Shown here in pieces: positions 24,346-34,236 of a DNA stretch of 64,000 nucleotides. Source of the DNA: Azohydromonas sediminis (GTDB taxonomy: Bacteria; Pseudomonadota; Gammaproteobacteria; Burkholderiales; Burkholderiaceae_C); contig NZ_QOAZ01000012.1 of assembly GCF_003574675.1 (NCBI RefSeq), forward strand, positions 29,064 to 93,063. The letters are read 5' to 3'. The number at the start of each line of letters is the position of its first letter. The first letter of the stretch is position 1. The notes beneath the pieces were generated by a model that worked only from the letters and a program-made list of their open reading frames with translations, was not told the DNA's origin and made no database searches. The translations under genes were made by a program, and so were the position numbers.

Positions 24346-25197
24346 ATGGGCCACGTCTTCGAGCGCCTGCTGCTGGCGACCGAGCACACCGAGTTCGACG
24401 TCGGTGCCGAGCGCATCGCGCTGCAGCTCGCGGCGCGCTGCGGCGTGCCGCTGGCCGCGGTGCTGCCGGTGGTCAGCAACGCCGAGTACGAGCTGGTGGC
24501 CCCCGAACTCGCCGAGCGCGCCGACGCCGAAGCGGCGGCCAAGTGCCGCGACCTCGAGGCGGCCGCGCGCGCCGCCGGGGTCGAGATCGCGCTGCGCGTG
24601 CGCCGCGGGCTCGAGCCGTCGCTCGAGATCGTAGAGGAGGCGCGCGAACTCGGCAGCGACCTCATCGTCGCGCGCCGGCGCGGCCGCCGCGGCTTCCTCG
24701 CGAACCTGCTGCTCGGCAGCATGGTCGGCGAAGTCGTGGCGCACGCGCCCTGCAGCGTGCTGCTCGTGCCGCGTGCGGCGGCGATGTGGTCGCGGCGCGT
24801 GCTGGTGGCGCTGGATCCCGGCGCGCCCGGCGCGCTGCGGCAGACGCTGACCGACATCGCGGTCGGGCTCGCGCAGGAGTGCGCGCTGCCGCTGCACGTG
24901 ACCTGCGTCGTCGACGGCGGCGCGACGGCGCAGCACACCGCCGCCGCCGAAGTCGTCGCGCACGCGCGTGCGCAGGCGCAGGCGCGCGGCGTCGACGCCG
25001 ACGGCGCCGTGCGCAGCGGCCGGCCCTACGAGCAGATCGTCGCCGCGGCCGACGCCACCGGCGCCGACCTCGTCGTCGTCGGCCGCCACGGCGGCGCGGT
25101 GGCGACCCGCGCATGGCTCGGCGGCACGGCGCAGAAAGTCATCGGGCTGGCCGAGCGGCCGGTGCTGGTGGGAGTCCCGAAGGAAACGCAGGCATGA
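24346..25197 (+). CDS. Tandem-domain universal stress protein (UspA family)
   Basis: 283 aa with two UspA-like domains. Domain one (1-143) ends SDLIVARRRGRRGFLANLLLG and CSVLLVPRA; domain two (147-283) ends ADLVVVGRHGGAVATRAWLG and VLVGVPK. The G-x2-G-x9-G-(S/T) nucleotide motif of ATP-binding Usp proteins is only loosely met, so ATP binding is uncertain. Such proteins are common in operons for energy metabolism and respond to redox or nutrient stress. GGAGGG sits 7 bases before ATG 24346. It overlaps the next gene by four bases and belongs to the soe operon. Confidence 0.9.
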   Translation: MGHVFERLLLATEHTEFDVGAERIALQLAARCGVPLAAVLPVVSNAEYELVAPELAERADAEAAAKCRDLEAAARAAGVEIALRVRRGLEPSLEIVEEARELGSDLIVARRRGRRGFLANLLLGSMVGEVVAHAPCSVLLVPRAAAMWSRRVLVALDPGAPGALRQTLTDIAVGLAQECALPLHVTCVVDGGATAQHTAAAEVVAHARAQAQARGVDADGAVRSGRPYEQIVAAADATGADLVVVGRHGGAVATRAWLGGTAQKVIGLAERPVLVGVPKETQA

Positions 25198-25820
25198 GCG
25201 ACGCACTGAACTATCTCGTCAAGGCCCGCCCCGACGCGGTCGGCCACTACTTCGCGTTCCTGAAGGCGTGCGGCAAGCACCTCGACCCGAAGACGCGCGA
25301 CCTGATCTCGATCATCACCAAGGTGCACGCGCAGACCGAGCGCGGCTTCAAGCAGTACCTCGGACGTGCGCTGCGCGACGGCGTCACGCCGATGGAGGTG
25401 CTCGACGCGCTGCTGATGGCGTTCCCGGCGCTCGGGCTGGCGAAGATCGTGTGGGCGGTCGACATCATCCTCGCGATGGACCTGCCCGAGTTCCAGCCCG
25501 CCGCGCTCGGCGCCGAGGGCACCTGGCACGACGTGATGCCGACCAAGGGCGTCAAGGCCGGCAGCGTGCAGCGCGTCGACTGCGACGGCCGCGGGCTGTT
25601 CGTCTACAAGGACGCCAAGGGCTGGCGCGTCTACGACAGCCGCTGCCCGCACCAGACGACCAACATCCCGCACCTGGCGCTGCAGGGCACGACGCTGACC
25701 TGCCCGAAGCACCAGTGGCAGTTCGACATCCGCAGCGGCGAGTGCATCGCCAAGGGCACGAGCCCGCTGCGCCAGTGGCCGACCAAGGTCGAGAAGGGCC
25801 GGCTCTATGCCCGCTGGTGA
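25194..25820 (+). CDS. Carboxymuconolactone decarboxylase-like domain fused to a Rieske [2Fe-2S] domain
   Basis: 208 aa. Residues 1-90 resemble the CMD/AhpD fold (VGHYFAFLKACGKHLDPKTR, then LGRALRDGVTPMEVLDALLM), but the AhpD CxxC pair is absent. Residues 105-208 are a Rieske domain with Cys-x-His (SRCPHQTTN, about 149-151) and Cys-x2-His (TCPKHQWQFD, about 168-171). The Rieske part suggests one-electron transfer, in nitrite-reductase-small-subunit style. I do not know a characterised protein with this fusion. The ATG overlaps the Usp stop. Its place at the end of the soe operon suggests a role in redox handling of a sulfur compound; this is inference. Confidence 0.88.
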   Translation: MSDALNYLVKARPDAVGHYFAFLKACGKHLDPKTRDLISIITKVHAQTERGFKQYLGRALRDGVTPMEVLDALLMAFPALGLAKIVWAVDIILAMDLPEFQPAALGAEGTWHDVMPTKGVKAGSVQRVDCDGRGLFVYKDAKGWRVYDSRCPHQTTNIPHLALQGTTLTCPKHQWQFDIRSGECIAKGTSPLRQWPTKVEKGRLYARW

Positions 25821-25877
25821 GCCCGCCGGCCCATTCATTCGCTTCCCCCCACCCCCCGGAGACGAGGAGACACGACG

Positions 25878-27206
25878 ATGAGAACGACGAGGCATTCGAT
25901 CGGGACCCCGCTGCGCGCGGCCGCGTTCGCGGCGGCGCTCGCGTGCGCGCTGCCGGCGCTGGCGACGAACGGCATGAACATGGAAGGCTACGGCCCGATC
26001 TCGACCGCGATGGGGGGTGCCTCGCAGGCGATCGACCACGGCACGGCGGCGCTCGCGCAGAACCCGGCGACACTCGCGCTGATGGGTCAGGGCGCACGCC
26101 TGGACGTCGCCCTCGGCGTGCTCGGACCTCACATCGAAAGCAGTGTCGGGCCGTTCTCGGCCAAGTCCGGCGGCACCTCGTATGTGATGCCCGCCCTCGG
26201 CTACGTGCGGCGCAACGGCGACATGGTCTACGGCCTGGGCGTGTTCGCCCAGGGCGGCATGGGCACCGAGTACAAGGCCGATTCGTTCCTCGCTGCCAGA
26301 TCGGGCGAGCCGGTGCGCTCCGAACTCGGCGTCGGCCGCGTGCTGCTGCCGCTCGCCTACCAGGTGACGCCCGAGCTGGCGCTCGGCGGCACGCTCGACC
26401 TGATGTGGGCCGGGCTCGACATGCGGTTCGCGGCACGCGGCAGCGACCTCGTGCCGCTGGTGACCGGCGGTGACGGTTCGCTCTATGCGGGCCTGGCCAG
26501 CCTGGCCGACGCGTCGTGGGCGCGCATCGACTTCTCCGACTCGAGCGACTTCACCGGCAAGGCCAAGGCCATGGGCTGGGCCGCGAAGCTCGGCCTCGTC
26601 TACAAGGCGCGGCCCGACCTGACGCTGGGTGCCTCGTACCAGATCCAGTCGCGGCTCAACGACATGAAGACCTCGTCGTCCGGCGCGACCCTGAGCGCCG
26701 ACGGCGGCATCGTGATCCCTGGGCGTATCACGGTGGTGGACTTCCAGTGGCCGTCGATGCTGGCGGCCGGCTTCGGCTGGCAGGCCACGCCGTCGCTGCT
26801 GATCGCCGCCGATGTCAAGCGGGTCAACTGGTCCGACGTGATGAAGGACTTCAAGTTCAAGTTCGACAACGCGAGCGGTTCGGTCAGCTTCGCGATTCCG
26901 CAGAACTGGAAGGACCAGACGATCTTCAGCGTGGGCATCGCCTATGCCGTCAACGGTCAGCTGACGCTGCGCGGGGGCGTCAACCTGGCCGACAACCCGG
27001 TCCCCGACGCGACGGTGAACCCGCTGTTCCCGGCCACCGTCGACAAGCACTACACCGTCGGCCTCGGCTACAAGTTCTCGCCGGCCAGCGAGTTCAACGG
27101 CTCGTTGACCGTCGCGCCGACCAATACCGTGACCAACACGAACACCGGCATCGAGATCTCGCACCGACAGCTGAACGTCCAGCTGATGTACACGCACCGC
27201 TTCTGA
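25878..27206 (+). CDS. FadL/OmpP1/TodX-family outer-membrane porin
   Basis: 442 aa. A signal peptide (about 1-30, AAAFAAALACALPALA) precedes the family start TNGMNMEGYGPISTAMGGAS, where the mature N-terminus forms the plug region. A beta-barrel pattern of alternating hydrophobics follows, and the last residue is aromatic (YTHRF) as in outer-membrane proteins. FadL relatives pass hydrophobic molecules; in sulfur oxidisers they are candidates for taking up elemental sulfur or polysulfide, which is inference. ATG 25878 has a GAGGAGA ribosome site. It is 57 bases after the Rieske gene, probably in the same transcript. Its third-position GC bias is slightly lower than its neighbours'. Confidence 0.92.
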   Translation: MRTTRHSIGTPLRAAAFAAALACALPALATNGMNMEGYGPISTAMGGASQAIDHGTAALAQNPATLALMGQGARLDVALGVLGPHIESSVGPFSAKSGGTSYVMPALGYVRRNGDMVYGLGVFAQGGMGTEYKADSFLAARSGEPVRSELGVGRVLLPLAYQVTPELALGGTLDLMWAGLDMRFAARGSDLVPLVTGGDGSLYAGLASLADASWARIDFSDSSDFTGKAKAMGWAAKLGLVYKARPDLTLGASYQIQSRLNDMKTSSSGATLSADGGIVIPGRITVVDFQWPSMLAAGFGWQATPSLLIAADVKRVNWSDVMKDFKFKFDNASGSVSFAIPQNWKDQTIFSVGIAYAVNGQLTLRGGVNLADNPVPDATVNPLFPATVDKHYTVGLGYKFSPASEFNGSLTVAPTNTVTNTNTGIEISHRQLNVQLMYTHRF

Positions 27207-27215
27207 CGCGATCCC

Positions 27216-27236
27216 GCCGGCGGGCCCGCCGCCGGC
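27216..27236 (+). terminator. GC hairpin after the FadL gene
   Basis: GCCGGCGGG and CCCGCCGCCGGC form a strong stem-loop 10 bases after the stop, followed by AGGGTAAAAAG rather than a U-run. It probably ends the soe transcription unit, since a new promoter follows at about 27250-27285. Confidence 0.5.
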
Positions 27237-27257
27237 AGGGTAAAAAGCGGGCCTCAC

Positions 27258-27273
27258 ATACCCTAATGGGTAT
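27258..27273 (+). promoter_or_regulatory. Perfect palindrome ATACCC-TAAT-GGGTAT at the RND operon promoter
   Basis: The 16-base inverted repeat (extended to 18 by flanking C/G) lies 35 bases before the RND adaptor ATG and overlaps a plausible -10 (TATGTG or TACAGT just after it). CsoR-family repressors bind TACCC-centred palindromes of this kind, and a CsoR-family gene is in this operon. It lacks the second site at 23 bp found upstream of dsrA, tusA and soeA. Confidence 0.72.
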
Positions 27274-27308
27274 GTGGTACAGTCCGGTCCAGATCGACAC
27301 TCCGGACC

Positions 27309-28370
27309 ATGAACGTGTACCGCCCGCCCCTGATCGCCCTCGCCGCGGCCGCCGTCGTGGCGGCCGCCCCGTGGATCGCCGTCGCCGCCGGCCCGGTGCC
27401 CACCGTCGCCGTCGCGACGGGCACCGCCGCCGCCGGCTTCGAGCTCGACGGCGCGCTCGAGCCGCTGCGCCAGAGCACGGTGGCCGCCCAGGTCGCCGGC
27501 AACGTCACGCAGCTACTCGTCAAGGCCGGCGACCGCGTCACGGCCGGCCAGGTGCTCGCTCGCATCGACGACCGCGACACCGCCGCCGGCGTCGCGCAGG
27601 CCGACGCCGGCGTCGCCCAGGCCGAGGCCGCGTTCCGCAACGCGAAGGTCCACGCCGAGCGCACGCGCGAGCTGCGCGCGCAGCAGTTCGTCAGCCAGGC
27701 CGCGCTCGACGTCGCCGAGACGCAGTTCAAGGCCGCCGAAGCCTCGCTGCGCCAGGCGCAGGCGGCGCGCTCGCAGGCGGCGCTGGCGCGCGGCTTCACC
27801 GCGGTGACGGCGCCGTTCGCCGGCGTCGTGCTCGCGACGCACCTCGAAGCCGGCGACCTCGCCGCGCCCGGGCGCCCGGTGGCCACCGTCTACGTGCCCG
27901 GCGCGCTGCGCGCCGTCGTGCAGGTGCCCGGCTCGCGGCTGCCGCTGGCGCGCGCGGCGCAGCGCGTCGAGGTGCTGCTGCCCGGCGCGACGCAGTGGAT
28001 CGCGCCGGCCAAGGTCACGCCGCTGCCGTCGGCCGACGCGGTGTCGCAGACCGTCGAGTGGCGGCTCGACCTGCCCGCCGACGCCGCCGCCGGCCAGCTG
28101 CCGGGGGCGACGGTGCGCGTGCGCTTCGCGGCGCCGTCCGCACCCGCCGCCGCCGATGCGGTGCCCACCGTGCCGGCCACGGCGCTGCTCAAGCGCGGCG
28201 AGCTGACCGCCGTCTACGTCGTGCAGGGCGATCGCTTCGTGCTGCGCGCGGTGCGCACCGGCGCCCCGGTGGGCGAGCAGGTGCAGGTGCTCGCCGGGCT
28301 GAAGGCCGGCGACCGCGTGGCCACCGACCCGGTGCGCGCCGGCCTGGCCGGCGCGACGCCGGCACCGTGA
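27309..28370 (+). CDS. RND efflux periplasmic adaptor (HlyD/MFP family)
   Basis: 353 aa. A signal/anchor region (about 1-27) is followed by a biotinyl-lipoyl-like half (STVAAQVAGNVTQLLVKAGDRV), a helical hairpin (about 85-160, Ala/Gln/Glu-rich), a second lipoyl half (FTAVTAPFAGVVLATHLEAG) and a beta-barrel domain. It bridges the RND pump to an outer-membrane channel. No outer-membrane factor gene is in the operon. ATG 27309 lies just after the palindromic promoter. The RND gene starts 11 bases after its stop. Confidence 0.92.
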   Translation: MNVYRPPLIALAAAAVVAAAPWIAVAAGPVPTVAVATGTAAAGFELDGALEPLRQSTVAAQVAGNVTQLLVKAGDRVTAGQVLARIDDRDTAAGVAQADAGVAQAEAAFRNAKVHAERTRELRAQQFVSQAALDVAETQFKAAEASLRQAQAARSQAALARGFTAVTAPFAGVVLATHLEAGDLAAPGRPVATVYVPGALRAVVQVPGSRLPLARAAQRVEVLLPGATQWIAPAKVTPLPSADAVSQTVEWRLDLPADAAAGQLPGATVRVRFAAPSAPAAADAVPTVPATALLKRGELTAVYVVQGDRFVLRAVRTGAPVGEQVQVLAGLKAGDRVATDPVRAGLAGATPAP

Positions 28371-28380
28371 GGGGCGCGCG

Positions 28381-31692
<3,312 letters not shown>

Positions 31693-31710
31693 ACCCCAAG
31701 GAGTGAACCC

Positions 31711-31941
31711 ATGACCGTCGAACGCTACATCCGCATCTTCGCGGGCCTGTTCATCATGCTGTCGCTGGCGATGGGCGTCGAAGGCTCGCCGCTGTTCGTC
31801 AGCAAGTGGTGGCTGGCCTTTACCGCCTTCGTCGGCTTCAACCTGTTCCAGTTCGGCTTCACCAACTTCTGCCCGCTCGGGCTGATCCTGAAGAAGCTCG
31901 GCGTGCCGGAATCGAAAGCCGGCGCCGCCTGCGCGAGCTGA
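31711..31941 (+). CDS. DUF2892 (YgaP-like) small membrane protein
   Basis: 76 aa with two hydrophobic helices (IRIFAGLFIMLSLAMG and WWLAFTAFVGFNLFQFGFTN) followed by FCPLGLILKKLGV. This is the DUF2892 layout, also found fused to rhodaneses in YgaP. Cys residues are present in FCPLG and near the C-terminus (AGAACAS). CCAAGGAG lies before ATG 31711. Proteins of this family recur beside CsoR-type repressors and rhodaneses and are thought to act in sulfur or metal-linked membrane functions; the exact role is unknown. Confidence 0.9.
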   Translation: MTVERYIRIFAGLFIMLSLAMGVEGSPLFVSKWWLAFTAFVGFNLFQFGFTNFCPLGLILKKLGVPESKAGAACAS

Positions 31942-31957
31942 GCCAAGGAGCGCGACA

Positions 31958-32284
31958 ATGGCCGCCTCGACCGACTATCCAGACGACCGGGGTTGCGCCA
32001 TGTCCATGCTGACCGACGAGAAGAGCCGTACCGACCTGCTCAACCGCCTCAAGCGCGCCGAAGGCCAGCTGCGCGGCATCCAGCGCATGATCGAGGAAGG
32101 CCAGGCCTGCCTCGACATCGCGAGCCAGATGGCCGCGGTGCGCAAGGCGCTCGACGCGACCTACGTGCGCATGACGGTGTGCTTCATGGAGCAGGAGCTC
32201 GCCACGCGCGTCGGCGACGGGCGCCGTGGCGAGTTGCACGCCGTGCTCGACGACGTGCAGACGCTGCTCGGCAAGGTGCGCTGA
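31958..32284 (+). CDS. CsoR/RcnR/FrmR-family transcriptional repressor
   Basis: 108 aa, all-helical. The DNA/tetramer core reads LLNRLKRAEGQLRGIQRMIEEG, followed by the first ligand Cys (GQACLDIASQMAAVRKAL). In CsoR the next ligands are His and Cys, and in CstR a Cys at the same final place; here those places are Phe and Glu, and a Cys sits five residues earlier (RMTVCFMEQEL). The effector is therefore not predictable: a thiol/persulfide switch or an altered metal site are both possible. AAGGAG sits 7 bases before ATG 31958; a later start (MSMLTDEK, about 32000) is possible. It probably represses its own operon through the palindrome at 27258-27273. Confidence 0.9.
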   Translation: MAASTDYPDDRGCAMSMLTDEKSRTDLLNRLKRAEGQLRGIQRMIEEGQACLDIASQMAAVRKALDATYVRMTVCFMEQELATRVGDGRRGELHAVLDDVQTLLGKVR

Positions 32285-32306
32285 CGCCGCGGCCGACGGA
32301 GCCGGC

Positions 32307-32753
32307 ATGAGCGACAAGAGCGTCACCGTGCGCCTGACGCAGGCGCACGACTACCAGTTCGACGTGCACTTCGGCGACGGCGTGCCGCCGCTGCGCAGCG
32401 ACGAGCCGCCGCCGCTCGGCCAGGGCGCCGGCCCGTCGCCGATGCAGCTGCTCGCCGCCGCGGTGGGCAACTGCCTGTCGGACTCGCTGCTGTTCGCGCT
32501 GCGCAAGTTCAAGCAGCAGCCCGAGCCGATCACGACCGAGGTCAGCGCCGAGGTCGGCCGCAACGCCGAAGGACGGCTGCGCGTGCTCGGCATGCGCGCC
32601 GTGCTGACGCTGGGCGTGCCGGCCGACGCGCTCGAGCACCTCGACCGCGTGCTGGCTCAGTTCGAGGCGTTTTGCACCGTCACGCAGAGCGTCGGCCAGG
32701 GCATCCCGATCACGGTGCAGGTCTTCGACGCCCACGGCGCCCGGCTGAAGTAG
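32307..32753 (+). CDS. OsmC/Ohr-family protein
   Basis: 148 aa. The OsmC fold shows both cysteines expected of the family: one in AVGNCLSDSLLFALRKF and one in EAFCTVTQSVGQG. Members reduce organic or fatty-acid hydroperoxides, and some act on persulfides. ATG 32307 (MSDKSVTVRL) is preferred; the frame upstream is Cys/Arg-rich and overlaps the repressor's 3' end without conserved sequence. Last gene of the RND operon, 22 bases after the repressor. A 90-base tandem repeat follows directly. Confidence 0.9.
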   Translation: MSDKSVTVRLTQAHDYQFDVHFGDGVPPLRSDEPPPLGQGAGPSPMQLLAAAVGNCLSDSLLFALRKFKQQPEPITTEVSAEVGRNAEGRLRVLGMRAVLTLGVPADALEHLDRVLAQFEAFCTVTQSVGQGIPITVQVFDAHGARLK

Positions 32754-32760
32754 CCCCTGG

Positions 32761-32850
32761 GCGGCTGATCGCCGCCCCTTCGGCACCCGGGCGGCAGCGC
32801 GCCGCCCCTTCGGCACCCCGGCGGCTGCTCGTTGTCCCTTCGGGTTTGCC
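32761..32850. repeat. Three tandem 30-bp units downstream of the OsmC gene
   Basis: The 90 bases divide into three consecutive 30-base units at 32761, 32791 and 32821. Each starts GCGGC and contains GCCGCCCCTTCGG or a diverged form (GTTGTCCCTTCGG in unit three). Units one and two differ at only a handful of positions; unit three is diverged at both ends. In units one and two GCGGC and GCCGC can pair as a short hairpin. The array starts 7 bases after the OsmC stop and may act in termination or transcript protection. Confidence 0.75.
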
Positions 32851-32928
32851 GCGTGAACGCCGCGCTGTTCGACCGATGGCCGTCACACACCGGCGCTATG
32901 GTCGGGACACCCCCTGCTCGGGTGGCGC

Positions 32929-32965
32929 TGACACCGGCCGTGTCAACCGCTGGCACGCCTCGTGC
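32929..32965 (+). promoter_or_regulatory. Sigma-54-like promoter with adjacent perfect palindrome, upstream of the Nudix gene
   Basis: TGGCACG-CCTC-GTGC (32951-32965) matches the -24/-12 consensus TGGCACR-N4-TTGC except for one base. Five bases upstream lies a perfect inverted repeat, TGACAC-CGGCC-GTGTCA (32929-32945). Transcription would start near 32976, giving a leader of about 25 bases with AGGGG before GTG 33001. The palindrome is far closer to the promoter than a normal sigma-54 activator site. Confidence 0.5.
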
Positions 32966-33000
32966 GTGGTGGGTGTGTGCAGCCACTTTCAGGGGTGTGC

Positions 33001-33483
33001 GTGTCGGCGTTCGAATTCGGCTCCCGGCGTCTGAGTTGCGGCATCGTGATCGTCAACGAGGCCGCCGAGCTGCTGCTGTGCCACGTCACCGGCCAGGACC
33101 ACTGGGACCTGCCGAAGGGTGGCGCCCACACCGGCGAGTCGCCGCGCGAGGCGGCGCTGCGCGAAACGCGCGAGGAGACGGGCCTCGCGCTGGCCGACGC
33201 CGCGCTGCTCGACCTCGGCCGCTTCGCTTACACGGCGCGCACCGACTTGCACCTGTTCGCGACGCTGCAGCCGCGGCTCGACCCGCAGGGCCTGCGCTGC
33301 GAGAGCCGCTTCACGTGCCCGACGAGCGGGCGCAAGCTGCCCGAGATGGACGCCTTCGGCTGGTTCGCGTTCGACGCGGTCGCGGTGCAGTGCCGGCCGA
33401 AGCTCGCCTCGGTGCTCGTCAGCCGCGTCGACCTGCCGCGCGTGCTGCAGCAGTTGCGCCGCCACGCGCCGGTGGCCGCCTGA
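33001..33483 (+). CDS. Nudix hydrolase
   Basis: 160 aa. The Nudix box is complete (GGAHTGESPREAALRETREE followed by TGL), giving the metal-binding Glu residues for pyrophosphate-bond hydrolysis. It starts SAFEFGSRRLSCGIVIVN with the usual strand before LLLCHVTGQDHWDLPKGG. Substrate not predictable; the ELLLCHVTG.DHWDLPKG pattern resembles the diadenosine-polyphosphate or general housekeeping group. GTG 33001 is chosen because AGGGG lies just upstream and the sequence becomes family-like there; longer frames are not supported. Confidence 0.88.
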   Translation: MSAFEFGSRRLSCGIVIVNEAAELLLCHVTGQDHWDLPKGGAHTGESPREAALRETREETGLALADAALLDLGRFAYTARTDLHLFATLQPRLDPQGLRCESRFTCPTSGRKLPEMDAFGWFAFDAVAVQCRPKLASVLVSRVDLPRVLQQLRRHAPVAA

Positions 33484-33573
33484 GCGCCGCCGCACCGGTG
33501 CCCCGCACGGGGCGCCTCGTCGGGGCAGGCGTCGCCACGGCAGCGCGGCGCCGCCGCCCGCGAGCGCGCGGCG

Positions 33574-34101
33574 TCAGAACCCGCCGGGCGGCTGCCAGCC
33601 GGCCGTGCCCATCGCCGGCACGCGTAGCGGCGGCAGAGGCGGTGCGGCCAGTGCCGCTCGCTCCTGCACCTCGCGCGCGAGCGCGGCCTTGACGACCTGC
33701 GCCAGCGCGCCGAGCTGCTCGGCGTAGGCGCCGAGGACGTCGTCGAGCGAGACGACGCCCACCAGCTGCCCCTGCGCGCCAGACACCAGCAGCCGGCGCA
33801 CGCCGTGCTGCTGCATCTGCGCGACGGCGTCGGCCAAGCTGGCGTCCTCGGGCACCGCGACCAGCGGCCCGCGCACGAGCGCGCCGACGCGCACGGCGCC
33901 GGCGTCGAGCCCGCGCGCGAGCGCCTCGACGGCCAGGTCGCGGTCGGTGACGACACCGGCGACGGCGTCGCCGTCGGGCGTCGCGTGCGTGACGACGAGC
34001 GCGCCGACGTGGTGTTCGCGCAGGCGGCGCGCCGCGTCGGTGAGCGTGGCCCCGGCGTCGACGGTGACGACGGTGCGGGTGCAGATCGAGGCGATCGTCA
34101 T
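33574..34101 (-). CDS. CBS-pair domain protein
   Basis: 175 aa with two CBS domains (about 7-60 and 72-128) and a Pro/Ala-rich C-terminal tail. Typical segments are VVTVDAGATLTDAARRLREH, GVVTDRDLAVEALARG and GVVSLDDVLGAYAEQL. CBS pairs bind adenine nucleotides and act as regulatory modules; this one has no attached enzyme, so its target is unknown. ATG 34101 follows GGAGGAA at good spacing. Divergent from the GMC oxidoreductase gene; the 135-base gap holds both promoters, with TAAGAT near 34201 as a possible -10. Confidence 0.9.
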   Translation of the reverse strand: MTIASICTRTVVTVDAGATLTDAARRLREHHVGALVVTHATPDGDAVAGVVTDRDLAVEALARGLDAGAVRVGALVRGPLVAVPEDASLADAVAQMQQHGVRRLLVSGAQGQLVGVVSLDDVLGAYAEQLGALAQVVKAALAREVQERAALAAPPLPPLRVPAMGTAGWQPPGGF

Positions 34102-34236
34102 GGCGGGTTCCTCCAGGGCGTGCGGTACGGCAAGTATGTGCGCGCCGCGCGGCCCGCCGGCGTGGAGTGGCGTCACTACCGGCGCCGAGAGTGCGGCCCC
34201 TAAGATGCCCGCGCATCGCGGCGCGGGAGACACCTC

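Noticed and set aside
27258..27273. Counting the RND promoter palindrome as a fourth member of the paired-site group
   Set aside because: There is no second site 23 bp away, and the operon encodes its own CsoR-type repressor.
31958..32284. Naming the repressor CstR or CsoR
   Set aside because: The second ligand Cys/His positions of both are replaced by Phe and Glu, and the second Cys is five residues away.
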